64,000 nt of DNA, from NCBI RefSeq assembly GCF_043575855.1, contig NZ_CP144375.1:8742001-8806000 (forward strand), written 5' to 3'. Below, piece after piece: positions 16,271 to 23,733 of the stretch; the stretch's first letter is position 1, and each line of letters opens with the position of its first letter. Under the pieces are notes generated by a model. It was given only the letters and a program-made list of their open reading frames with translations, was not told where the DNA came from and searched no databases. The DNA comes from Kutzneria buriramensis (GTDB taxonomy: Bacteria; Actinomycetota; Actinomycetes; Mycobacteriales; Pseudonocardiaceae). The position numbers and the translations under genes were made by a program.

Positions 16271-16830
16271 CAGGCCGTCTGGAAGGCCAGGGCCTTCACG
16301 CTGGCCGCCCACTGGTACGGGATCTGCCGGAACCAGTACAGCCACGGCAGCGGCGACTCCGCCACGTACACGGTGCCGGGGAAGCACCGGCCGATCCGCA
16401 GCCGCGCGCGCAGGGCGTGGTCGGGCGTGGTGACGATGATGATCGACTTCCAGTGCCGCTGCGCCGCCGTGGCCGCGATGTAGTGCGCCTCGCCGCGCGT
16501 GGTGCCGGGTTTCGGGTTGAAACACAGCACCTCGACGTCGGGCGTCGCCGGCAGGCAGGTGTGCTTGCCGTCCTCCAGTTGGGTCGTCGACTGCACGACC
16601 ACGGGCGCCCGCCCCTGATGCACCAGCGCCATCGTGGCGGCGTCGCGGATGCCCGGCCCGGCGAGCTCGATGATGGCGTCGACGTGCGCCGGCAGCGGTG
16701 GCAGGTCGGGCGCCACGAAGATCCGGACCGTCGCCACCCCGAACAGGACGACCGCCAGGACGGCGACGACAGCGAGCTTGCGGCGCATAGCCGCTACATC
16801 GTTCGGTCGCACGGAGACGTTGCCATCCAC
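16267..16830 (-). CDS. YdcF/ElyC family (DUF218) membrane-anchored protein
   Basis: 187-residue protein with one N-terminal membrane helix (LAVVAVLAVVLFGVATVRIF) followed by an extracytoplasmic DUF218 domain. The family core PGTTRGEA and HWKSIIIVTTPDHALRARL are present. DUF218 proteins such as SanA and ElyC affect envelope integrity; the reaction is unknown. GTG 16830 has GAGGG nine bases upstream and is preferred; ATG 16788 is the alternative and would still keep the membrane helix. It is divergent from the UMP kinase gene with 20 bp between starts. Confidence 0.8.
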   Translation of the reverse strand: MDGNVSVRPNDVAAMRRKLAVVAVLAVVLFGVATVRIFVAPDLPPLPAHVDAIIELAGPGIRDAATMALVHQGRAPVVVQSTTQLEDGKHTCLPATPDVEVLCFNPKPGTTRGEAHYIAATAAQRHWKSIIIVTTPDHALRARLRIGRCFPGTVYVAESPLPWLYWFRQIPYQWAASVKALAFQTAC

Positions 16831-16850
16831 AACGTCTACCCTCGGGGGCC

Positions 16851-17594
16851 GTGCGTCGCATCGTGGTCAAGTTGAGCGGCCGGGCCATCGCCGGCCCGGA
16901 CGAGTACGGGTTCAGCGCCGCCGCGCTGGACCACCTGGCGTCCGAAGTGGTCTCCGTGCGCCGGCTGGGTGTCCAGGTGGCGGTCGTGGTCGGCGGCGGC
17001 AACGTGTTCCGGGGCAACCGGTCCGACGCCTGGGGTATCGACCGGGTGGAGGCCGACAACATCGGCATGCTCGGCACCGTCATCAACAGCCTGCTGCTGC
17101 GCGGCCGCCTGACCGCGCTGGGCGAGCCGGACGTGCGGGTGATGACCGCGGTGCCGATCGACGCCGTCGCCGAGCCGTACATCCGGCTGCGCGCGATGCA
17201 CCATCTGGAGAAAGGGGCGGTGGTCGTGCTGGCCGCCGGGATCGGCCAACCGTTCGTCACCACTGACTACCCCAGCGTGCAGCGGGCCATCGAGGTCGAC
17301 GCGGACGCGCTGCTGGTCGCCAAGCACGGCGTCGACGGCGTCTACGACAGCGACCCGCACAAGCACCCCGAGGCGCTGCGGTTCCGCAAGCTGACGTACG
17401 CCCACGTGCTGGAGCAGGGGCTGGCCGTGATGGACCAGTCCGCGTTCATCCTGGCCCGCGACCACAAGCTGCCGATGCACGTGTTCGACATCGAGCAGAG
17501 CGGCGTGATGGCGGCGATCTGCCGTGGCGAGCGGCGCGGCACCTACATCGGGCCGGACGTGGAACGCTCTGCCCACGCGTTCGATCGGCGGTAG
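16851..17594 (+). CDS. pyrH: Uridylate kinase, PyrH-like paralogue
   Basis: Amino-acid-kinase-fold UMP kinase of 247 residues: KLSGRAIAG at the N-terminus, VVVGGGNVFRG for the phosphate loop, DNIGMLGTVINSLLL for the UMP-contacting helix, and AKHGVDGVYDSDP for the nucleotide site. It would make UDP from UMP. The usual pyrH lies between tsf and frr; this one lies between a DUF218 gene and a LigD gene, so it is probably a second copy. GTG 16851 follows a G-rich stretch. It could serve a specialised pathway, but nothing adjacent shows which. Confidence 0.85.
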   Translation: MRRIVVKLSGRAIAGPDEYGFSAAALDHLASEVVSVRRLGVQVAVVVGGGNVFRGNRSDAWGIDRVEADNIGMLGTVINSLLLRGRLTALGEPDVRVMTAVPIDAVAEPYIRLRAMHHLEKGAVVVLAAGIGQPFVTTDYPSVQRAIEVDADALLVAKHGVDGVYDSDPHKHPEALRFRKLTYAHVLEQGLAVMDQSAFILARDHKLPMHVFDIEQSGVMAAICRGERRGTYIGPDVERSAHAFDRR

Positions 17595-17604
17595 CCTGGC
17601 CGGC

Positions 17605-18978
17605 ATGGCCGATCTCGGCGAGTACCGGCGGAAACGGGATGCCCGGCGCACCCCGGAGCCGGTGCCGGCGGAGGGCCCGCTGCCGGTCGGTGACGACGAC
17701 GTCTTCGTGGTGCAGGAGCACCACGCCACCCGCCTGCACTACGACGTGCGCTTCGAGCGGGACGGCGTGCTGGTGTCGTGGGCGGTGCCGAAGGGGCTGG
17801 TGATGAGCCCCGGCGCGGTGCGCCTGGCCGTGCACACCGAGGATCACCCGATGGAGTACGCCGCCTTCGAGGGGGACATCCCCAAGAAGGAGTACGGCGG
17901 CGGCCATGTGTCCATTTGGGACCGTGGCACCTACGAGACGCACAAGTGGACCGACTACGAGATCGACGTCACCTTCCACGGGGAGCGGCTGGACGGCCGC
18001 TATGTGTTCATCCAGAAGGAGGACAAGGACTGGCTGGTCCGCAAGCGCGGCAAGCGGGTCAACACCTCCACCATGGTCGAGGTCGAGGTCGAGGGCCGGC
18101 GGCTGAAGCTGACCAACCTGGAGAAGGTGCTCTACCCGGACGGCTTCACCAAGGCGCACGTCATCGACTACTACCGCCAGGTCGCGCCGTTCCTGCTGGA
18201 CCACCTGGCCGAGCGGCCGGTCACGTTGAAGCGTTTTCCCGACGGCGTGGACGCGGAGTCGTTCTTCGAGAAGAACGTGTCCCGGCACGCGCCGGAGTGG
18301 TTGCGCACCATGACCCTGCCGACGCCGGGCAGCTCCCGGGGCGCGGAGACGCTGGACTTCGCGATGATCGATGACCTGCCGGGACTGGTGTGGGCGGCCA
18401 ATCTCGCCGCCCTGGAGCTGCATATTCCACAGTGGACCGTCGGCCCGCGCGGCGGCGTGCGGGAGCCGGACCTGCTGGTGTTCGACCTGGATCCCGGGCC
18501 CGGCACCACGCTCCTCGAGTGCGCCCGGGCGGCGCTGGACATCCGGGAGATCCTGGCCGAGGACGGGCTCACCGGCTTCCCGAAGACCAGCGGCGCCAAG
18601 GGGATGCAGCTCTACGTGCCGGTGCGGGTGACGGTCGCCGAGCGAACCTCCGAGTACGCCAGGGAAGTCGCGCAGCGGCTGGCGTCGGAACACTCCGACC
18701 GGTACGTGGCCGTGATGGCCAAGGCGCGGCGGGCGGAGCGGGTCTTCGTTGACTGGAGCCAGAACAACACCGCCAAGACGACCATCGCGCCGTATTCGCT
18801 GCGGGCCCGCGACCTGCCGACGGTGTCCACGCCCGTCACCTGGCGCGAGGTGGAACGCTGCCGCAAGCCCGACGACCTGGTCTTCACCGCCCCGGATGTG
18901 CTGAAGCGGCTGGACAGGCACGGGGATCTGCTGGCCGAGCTGCACAAGGAGCCCGGCCGCCTGCCTACACGGCGCTGA
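17605..18978 (+). CDS. ligD: LigD-type 3'-phosphoesterase and polymerase, no ligase domain
   Basis: Non-homologous end-joining enzyme of 457 residues. The N-terminal 3'-phosphoesterase domain (about 15-150) shows HHATRLHYDVRFE and YGGGHVSIWDRGTYE, which carry the metal-binding His, Arg and Asp residues. The C-terminal polymerase/primase domain (about 160-450) shows LTNLEKVLYP, the catalytic pair in LVFDLDPGPG, and GAKGMQLYVPV. It would clean 3' ends and fill gaps at double-strand breaks. The ATP-dependent ligase domain found in full LigD is absent; a separate ligase gene is at 36897. The start follows the UMP kinase stop by 10 bp. No ku gene is in the window. Confidence 0.9.
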   Translation: MADLGEYRRKRDARRTPEPVPAEGPLPVGDDDVFVVQEHHATRLHYDVRFERDGVLVSWAVPKGLVMSPGAVRLAVHTEDHPMEYAAFEGDIPKKEYGGGHVSIWDRGTYETHKWTDYEIDVTFHGERLDGRYVFIQKEDKDWLVRKRGKRVNTSTMVEVEVEGRRLKLTNLEKVLYPDGFTKAHVIDYYRQVAPFLLDHLAERPVTLKRFPDGVDAESFFEKNVSRHAPEWLRTMTLPTPGSSRGAETLDFAMIDDLPGLVWAANLAALELHIPQWTVGPRGGVREPDLLVFDLDPGPGTTLLECARAALDIREILAEDGLTGFPKTSGAKGMQLYVPVRVTVAERTSEYAREVAQRLASEHSDRYVAVMAKARRAERVFVDWSQNNTAKTTIAPYSLRARDLPTVSTPVTWREVERCRKPDDLVFTAPDVLKRLDRHGDLLAELHKEPGRLPTRR

Positions 18979-19837
18979 CCAGCTCCGTCAGGGCCTCGCC
19001 GAGCGGGCGGTCGACCCGGACCGTCGCCTCCTTGTCGCCGCGGGTGCGGCCGTGGTTGATGATCAGCACCGGCTTGCCGGCCTTCGCCGCGTGCCGCACG
19101 AAGCGCAGCCCGGACATGACCGTCAGCGAGGAACCCAGCACCAGCAAGGCATCGGAGTCGTCGACGAGCCGGTAACACTGCTCGACCCGGGGCCGCGGCA
19201 CGTTCTCGCCGAAGAACACGACGTCCGGCTTGAGCACGCCCCGGTCGCAGTCCGTGCAGTCCACCAGCTCGAAACCGGCCACCACCTGCTCGTCCAGCTC
19301 GACGTCGCCGTCCGGGTTGATCCTGGTCGCCACGCCGCCGAAGGCGGGATTGGCGGTGTGCAGCCGGACATCCAGCTCGTCGCGGCCGGTCGTGGTGCGG
19401 CAGCCGAGGCAGATCACCCGGTCCAGGCTGCCGTGCAGCTCGATCACGTCCCTCGCGCCGGCCGCCTGGTGCAGGCCGTCGACGTTCTGCGTGATGACGC
19501 CCGTGAGAAAACCGCGTTGCTGCAAGGTGGCGACCGCGCGGTGGCCGTCGTTCGGGGCGGCCCGGGCGATGGTCCGCCAGCCGACGTGACTGCGGGCCCA
19601 GTATCGGCGCCGGCCGTGCTCGCTGGCGACGAAGTCGTCGTAGGTCATCGGGACGTGCCGCTTGAGGCGGCCGGTGTCGCTGCGGTAGTCGGGGATGCCC
19701 GACTCGGTGGAGATGCCGGCGCCGCTCAGGACGGCGACCCGACCGCGCCCGACGACGTCCACGACCTCGGCCAGGCTGGTGGTCCGGGGCAGCTCGGCGT
19801 CGGGGTCCGTCCAGGTCAGGGTGGGGCGAGTCCGCAC
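18965..19837 (-). CDS. NAD-dependent protein deacylase, Sir2 family
   Basis: Sirtuin of 290 residues. Motifs in order: VLSGAGISTESGIPDYRS, TQNVDGLHQAAG, the catalytic His in ELHGSLDRVIC, zinc ligands CLGC and CTDC, then DVVFFGENVP and LGSSLTVMSG. The long insert between the cysteine pairs and the PDYRS form match the SIRT4-like class II sirtuins. It removes acyl groups from protein lysines using NAD. It is convergent with the LigD-like gene, overlapping 14 bp at the 3' ends, and lies 15 bp before the end of the rho gene region on the same strand, so it follows rho with a short gap. Confidence 0.9.
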   Translation of the reverse strand: MRTRPTLTWTDPDAELPRTTSLAEVVDVVGRGRVAVLSGAGISTESGIPDYRSDTGRLKRHVPMTYDDFVASEHGRRRYWARSHVGWRTIARAAPNDGHRAVATLQQRGFLTGVITQNVDGLHQAAGARDVIELHGSLDRVICLGCRTTTGRDELDVRLHTANPAFGGVATRINPDGDVELDEQVVAGFELVDCTDCDRGVLKPDVVFFGENVPRPRVEQCYRLVDDSDALLVLGSSLTVMSGLRFVRHAAKAGKPVLIINHGRTRGDKEATVRVDRPLGEALTELVSAV

Positions 19838-19852
19838 CCACCCAGCTTACGT

Positions 19853-20956
19853 TCAGCGCGCCGGCGGTGTGGTCTGCGTGATCTGGACCAGGAAGTCGGC
19901 GTTCGTGCTGGTCTTGCGCAGGCCGTCGAGCAGCACGTCCACGTCGCGGCCGTCCAGCGCGCGGCGCATGCGGCGGGTCGCCGACAGCTCGGCCGGCGTC
20001 ATCAGCAGCTCCTCGCGGCGGGTGCCGGACTGGGCCACGTCGACGGCGGGGAACACCCGCTTGGCGGCGGTCCTGCGGTCCAGGCGCAGCTCGGCGTTGC
20101 CGGTCGCCTTGAACTCCTCGAAGATCAGGTTGTCGCCCTGGGAGCCGGTGTCGACCAGTGCCGTAGCGAAGATCGTGAGCGAGCCGCCGTCCTCGATGTT
20201 GCGGGCCGCGCCGAGGAACTTCTTCGGCGGCACCAGGGCGCCCGCGTCGACGCCGCCGGACAGGATCCGGCCCGACTGCGGGGCCGCCAGGTTGTAGGCG
20301 CGGCCCAGCCGGGTCAGCGAGTCCAGCAGCACGACCACGTCCCGGCCGGCCTCGACCAGGCGCTTCGCGCGTTCGATGGCCAGCTCGGCGATGGCCGTGT
20401 GGTCCTTCGGCGGCTGGTCGAAGGTGGCCGCGATCACCTCGCCCGGGACCGCCCGGGCCATGTCCGTGACCTCCTCGGGGCGCTCGCCGACCAGCACCAG
20501 CATCAGGTGGCACTCCGGGTGGTTCTTGCTGATGCCGTGGGCGATCGCCTGGAGGACGGAGGTCTTGCCCGCCTTCGGCGGGGCGACGATCAGGGCCCGC
20601 TGGCCCTTGCCGACCGGCATCACCAGGTCCGCGACGCGGGTGGTGAGCAGGTGCGGCTCGGTCTCCAGGCGGAGCCTTTCGTTGGGGTACAACGGAGTCA
20701 GGTCCGCGAACCGGGGCCTCCTGTACCCCGGCGCCTGCCCGTTGACCTGGGTCACCTGGGTCAGTTTCCCTGCGGCGGTGGCCTTCCCGCTCACGGTGTC
20801 GCCGCGGCGCAGGTCGTGTTCGCGGACCTGGGCGGTCGTCACCTGCACGTCGTCCGGGCCGGGCAGATAGCCGTCGACCCGGAGGAAGGCTCGGTTTCCG
20901 ACGATGTCGAGGATGCCGCCGACATCCTCGAGCGCGGTGCTTTCGTTGCTGTTCAT
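19853..20956 (-). CDS. rho: Short transcription termination factor Rho
   Basis: Hexameric RNA helicase, 367 residues from ATG 20956 (AGGAA eleven bases upstream). It contains an RNA-binding CSD-like region (about 10-80), the P-loop IVAPPKAGKTSVLQAIA, Walker B VVVLLDSLTRLGRAYN, the Q-loop and R-loop region SGGVDAGALVPPKKFLG and the C-terminal LRKTSTNADFL. Compared with the usual Rho (about 420 residues in E. coli, over 600 in actinomycetes with a basic insertion) it lacks the N-terminal helix bundle and the insertion. It is probably a second Rho. A 247-bp leader separates it from the divergent gene at 21204. Confidence 0.88.
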   Translation of the reverse strand: MNSNESTALEDVGGILDIVGNRAFLRVDGYLPGPDDVQVTTAQVREHDLRRGDTVSGKATAAGKLTQVTQVNGQAPGYRRPRFADLTPLYPNERLRLETEPHLLTTRVADLVMPVGKGQRALIVAPPKAGKTSVLQAIAHGISKNHPECHLMLVLVGERPEEVTDMARAVPGEVIAATFDQPPKDHTAIAELAIERAKRLVEAGRDVVVLLDSLTRLGRAYNLAAPQSGRILSGGVDAGALVPPKKFLGAARNIEDGGSLTIFATALVDTGSQGDNLIFEEFKATGNAELRLDRRTAAKRVFPAVDVAQSGTRREELLMTPAELSATRRMRRALDGRDVDVLLDGLRKTSTNADFLVQITQTTPPAR

Positions 20957-21137
20957 GGGTTTGTGTTCCTTGCTTTCGATGGATGCGGCGGACGTGCCGC
21001 GGATAGAGATCGGCCCAAGGCTGGATCTCGGTGGAGAGGCTCCTCGGTGGGGGATCAGCTCCGCACCCACCCGAGGTAGACGCTTCGGATGGTAGAGCAG
21101 AAGCTGCGCGCCGCGCAACTGTGTGCCCGAAACCGCA

Positions 21138-21175
21138 TTTCGGTGTGTCCGAGAGCGCGACTCGCCGGGGTGGGG
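21138..21175. repeat. Partial copy of dispersed palindromic repeat
   Basis: The stretch TTTCGGTGTGTCCGAGAGCG followed by CGACTCGCCGGGGT, within about 21138-21175, matches the right arm of the 120-bp palindrome at 42424-42543: 37 of 45 aligned positions agree, counted by eye. It lies in the spacer between the rho and hypothetical genes. Only one arm is recognisable here, so this looks like a decayed or partial copy. Confidence 0.6.
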
Positions 21176-21203
21176 GTTGATCAAGTGGCCTATCGTTCTC
21201 GGC

Positions 21204-21878
21204 ATGGAGCGGGCCGAGATCGTGGCGGTGTGGGCGGGGGAGATCGCCTCAACGACGGGACCGCTGCCGGGCAGTCAACTCGATGCGATGCCCACGCCCT
21301 ACGGCTGGTGCGGTCGGGTCCACGGCACGACACCGCACCTCGCGAACGCCGCCACCGGCCGGATCGCCGAGGTATACGGGCTGCCGACCAACGCCGTCAT
21401 CGTGGAAACAACGGACGGCGGCGGCGTATTCCTGTGGGCCTACCGGACGCCGTCGGCGGCCGACTACCACCGGCACTGGCCGCAGCCGGTGATCGACGGC
21501 ACCGAGTTCACCGACGTCGCCCGCTCGGGCTCCGGCAGCAGCCTGCTCGACTACGTTCGGCTGACCGAGATGGCCCGCAAGCACCAGGCCGACTGGCGCG
21601 ACCTGCGCGGCGGCCGGCCCGTCGACGTGCAGCGCTTCACCCGCCGGCTCACCCTGCTGCGCGCCGGCGTCTTCGACATCCTCGCCCGCTCGCGGCCCGA
21701 CCAGGTCCGCGAGGTGCTGCTCCGCGTCGGCGTCCCGGCCGAGTCGCTGCCCGACGACGTGCTGCGCGCCCTCGACTACCCGATCGGCGGCCTTCCGACC
21801 GTGCCCCGCGCCCGCGGCGTCGCCTTCGCCCCGGACAACGACCGCACGGACCGCATCAGCGGCTCCCCGAACTCCTGA
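21204..21878 (+). CDS. Hypothetical protein
   Basis: 224-residue protein, family not recognised. It has good actinomycete codon bias from ATG 21204. The N-terminal half contains MPTPYGWCGRVHGTTPHLA and VIVETTDGGGVFLWAYRTP, which look like a folded alpha/beta domain. The C-terminal half is helical with RFTRRLTLLRAGVFDIL and VREVLLRVGVPAESLPDD. There is no signal peptide or membrane helix. It is divergent from rho and convergent with the LuxR gene, overlapping that gene by 23 bp. No function can be assigned. Confidence 0.7.
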   Translation: MERAEIVAVWAGEIASTTGPLPGSQLDAMPTPYGWCGRVHGTTPHLANAATGRIAEVYGLPTNAVIVETTDGGGVFLWAYRTPSAADYHRHWPQPVIDGTEFTDVARSGSGSSLLDYVRLTEMARKHQADWRDLRGGRPVDVQRFTRRLTLLRAGVFDILARSRPDQVREVLLRVGVPAESLPDDVLRALDYPIGGLPTVPRARGVAFAPDNDRTDRISGSPNS

Positions 21879-22674
21879 CCTCGGCGCGGGCGGGGAGCAG
21901 GCCGAGCGCCTGGGCGCGCAGCACCGCCGTCAGCCGGTCGGTCGCGGCGAGCTTCCGGTAGAGGTTCTCGGTGTGCTTGTGCACGGTGCGGTTCGAGATC
22001 CCCAGCCGGCGGCCGATCGCCTCGGCGGTCATGCCGTCGCCGAGCAGGCTCAGCACGGCGACCTCCCGCGGCGTCAGCCTCGTTTCGGTGACGGAGTCGA
22101 CCGGTTGCGCGTCCTCGCGCATGGCCTCGCCCCACTCGGCGAGCTGCCGCACGAACCGATCGACGCTCACCAGCAGCGGTTGCAGCCGCTGGACGTAGGT
22201 GCGCTCGCGGTCGTCGAAGTCGCCGCCGTCACGGTGCACGACGAACGTCCGGAACCGGCCCCGCGAGGTGGTGGGCAGCGGAATGGCGATGTGCCGGACC
22301 ACACCGACGGTCTCGTGCAGCGTCGCGTACGCCTCGGTGCGTCGCCACGCGCTCATCTCCACAACGTCCGTCACCGCGAGCGGGCGCTGGTCGCCGGTCT
22401 GGGCGTAGTGCCGGGCGAGCGGGTGCCCGCCCTCAAGTCCCTTACGCAGCAACGTGTTCAGCGGCAGTGAGCCGATCCACTCCGGTGCCCACGCGTCGAT
22501 GCTCGCGGTGCCGGCGGCGCCGTCGACGTCGGACAGCAGCACCATGGTGCCGCCGAGCGACCGGGCCAGTTCGTCGGCCACCAGCGGCCACGGCGACTCG
22601 GGCGCCGCCGTGTCCATCACCGCGGCGGCGAGGTCGAGCATGCGTTCGTAGTCACGCGCAGACAGGCTGCCCAT
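21856..22674 (-). CDS. LuxR family transcriptional regulator
   Basis: 272-residue regulator with a C-terminal LuxR/FixJ HTH: LTPREVAVLSLLGDGMTAEA, then IGRRLGISNRTVHKHTENLY. The N-terminal 190 residues resemble a GAF-like sensor, with no receiver domain Asp pattern. ATG 22674 follows GAGGGGAACC, which decides the start over an upstream in-frame codon. It is divergent from the SDR gene at 22788; two palindromes lie between them. It may respond to a small ligand and control the SDR enzyme, but LuxR proteins of this type often act elsewhere too. Confidence 0.85.
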   Translation of the reverse strand: MGSLSARDYERMLDLAAAVMDTAAPESPWPLVADELARSLGGTMVLLSDVDGAAGTASIDAWAPEWIGSLPLNTLLRKGLEGGHPLARHYAQTGDQRPLAVTDVVEMSAWRRTEAYATLHETVGVVRHIAIPLPTTSRGRFRTFVVHRDGGDFDDRERTYVQRLQPLLVSVDRFVRQLAEWGEAMREDAQPVDSVTETRLTPREVAVLSLLGDGMTAEAIGRRLGISNRTVHKHTENLYRKLAATDRLTAVLRAQALGLLPARAEVRSSGSR

Positions 22675-22717
22675 GGTTCCCCTCAGATTCGGACGTCGCC
22701 ATGTATAGCGCACTTGC

Positions 22718-22766
22718 AACCGGACCCGGTTCCGCTTATCGTGAAAAGAGCGGAACTGGTTCCGCT
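22718..22766. promoter_or_regulatory. Two palindromes between LuxR and SDR genes
   Basis: Site 1 is AACCGG-AC-CCGGTT (22718-22731). Site 2 is AGCGGAAC-TG-GTTCCGCT (22749-22766), perfect 8-bp arms. The sequence GGTTCCGCTTA occurs in both (from 22728 and from 22758), so the sites share a half-site in direct orientation. GGAAC-N2-GTTCC palindromes are typical of TetR-family targets; no TetR gene is adjacent. Confidence 0.55.
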
Positions 22767-22787
22767 TAGACCGCAGAAGGGCTGATC

Positions 22788-23714
22788 ATGGCTGTTCCGT
22801 TCGGGTTCTCCAGCACCGCCGCCGAGGTGATCGACGGCGTCGACCTCGCCGGCAAACGGGCGGTCGTCACCGGCGGCGCGTCCGGCATCGGCGTCGAGAC
22901 CGCGCGGGCCCTGGCCGGCGCGCACGCCGAGGTCACGCTGGCCGTCCGCGACGTCGAGGCCGGCCGCCGGGTCGCCGCCGACCTGCCCGGCGACGTACGG
23001 GTCGCCCACCTCGACCTTGCCGACCGGGCCTCCGTGGCGAAGTTCGTCGCCGACTGGGAGGGGCCGCTGCACATCCTCGTCTGCAACGCCGGGATCATGG
23101 CGACGCCCGAGCTGCGCACGCCCGAGGGCTGGGAGATGCAGTTCGCCACCAACCACCTCGGTCACTTCGCGCTGGCCGTCGGCCTGCACGACGTGTTCGC
23201 GCCGGGGTCGAGGGTGGTGGTTGTCAGTTCCCGCGGGCACCTCAGCGGAGACATCGACCTCGACGACGTCAACTTCGAGCACCGGCCCTACGACCGCTGG
23301 CAGGCGTACAGCGCGTCCAAGACGGCCAACGTCCTGTTCGCGGTCGAGGCCGCCCGGCGCTGGGCCGCCGACGGCATCGCCGTCAACGCCCTCATGCCCG
23401 GCCGGATCCGTACCAACCTGATGCGGCACATCGGCGACGAGACCACCGCCGCGGCCCCGTCCTCGTTCGGCGCCACCGACCCGGCGCTGATGTGGAAGAC
23501 GATCGAGCAAGGCGCCGCCACCTCCGTCCTGCTGGCCGCCTCGCCGTACGTCGAGGGCATCACGGGCCGCTACTTCGAGGACTGCCAACCCGCCGACCTC
23601 AACGAACCCGGCACCCTCGCCGGCGTCGCCCCCTACGCCGTCGACCCCGCCCGCGCCACCCGTCTCTGGCGCCTCTCCCGCCAGCTTCTGACAACCCCCA
23701 CGAGTCCCGCGTGA
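22788..23714 (+). CDS. SDR family oxidoreductase, retinol-dehydrogenase-like
   Basis: 308-residue short-chain dehydrogenase. The cofactor site is VVTGGASGIGVETARALA, then CNAGIM at about 98-103, the catalytic Ser in VVVSSRGH and Tyr/Lys in YSASKTANVLF. The C-terminal extension and NHLGHFAL segment place it in the WWOX/retinol dehydrogenase-like branch common in actinomycetes. It acts on an unknown alcohol or carbonyl compound. It probably depends on the palindromic sites just upstream. The ATPase gene starts 19 bp after its stop, so read-through is possible. Confidence 0.87.
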   Translation: MAVPFGFSSTAAEVIDGVDLAGKRAVVTGGASGIGVETARALAGAHAEVTLAVRDVEAGRRVAADLPGDVRVAHLDLADRASVAKFVADWEGPLHILVCNAGIMATPELRTPEGWEMQFATNHLGHFALAVGLHDVFAPGSRVVVVSSRGHLSGDIDLDDVNFEHRPYDRWQAYSASKTANVLFAVEAARRWAADGIAVNALMPGRIRTNLMRHIGDETTAAAPSSFGATDPALMWKTIEQGAATSVLLAASPYVEGITGRYFEDCQPADLNEPGTLAGVAPYAVDPARATRLWRLSRQLLTTPTSPA

Positions 23715-23733
23715 AATCCGGCAGACTGAAGGC

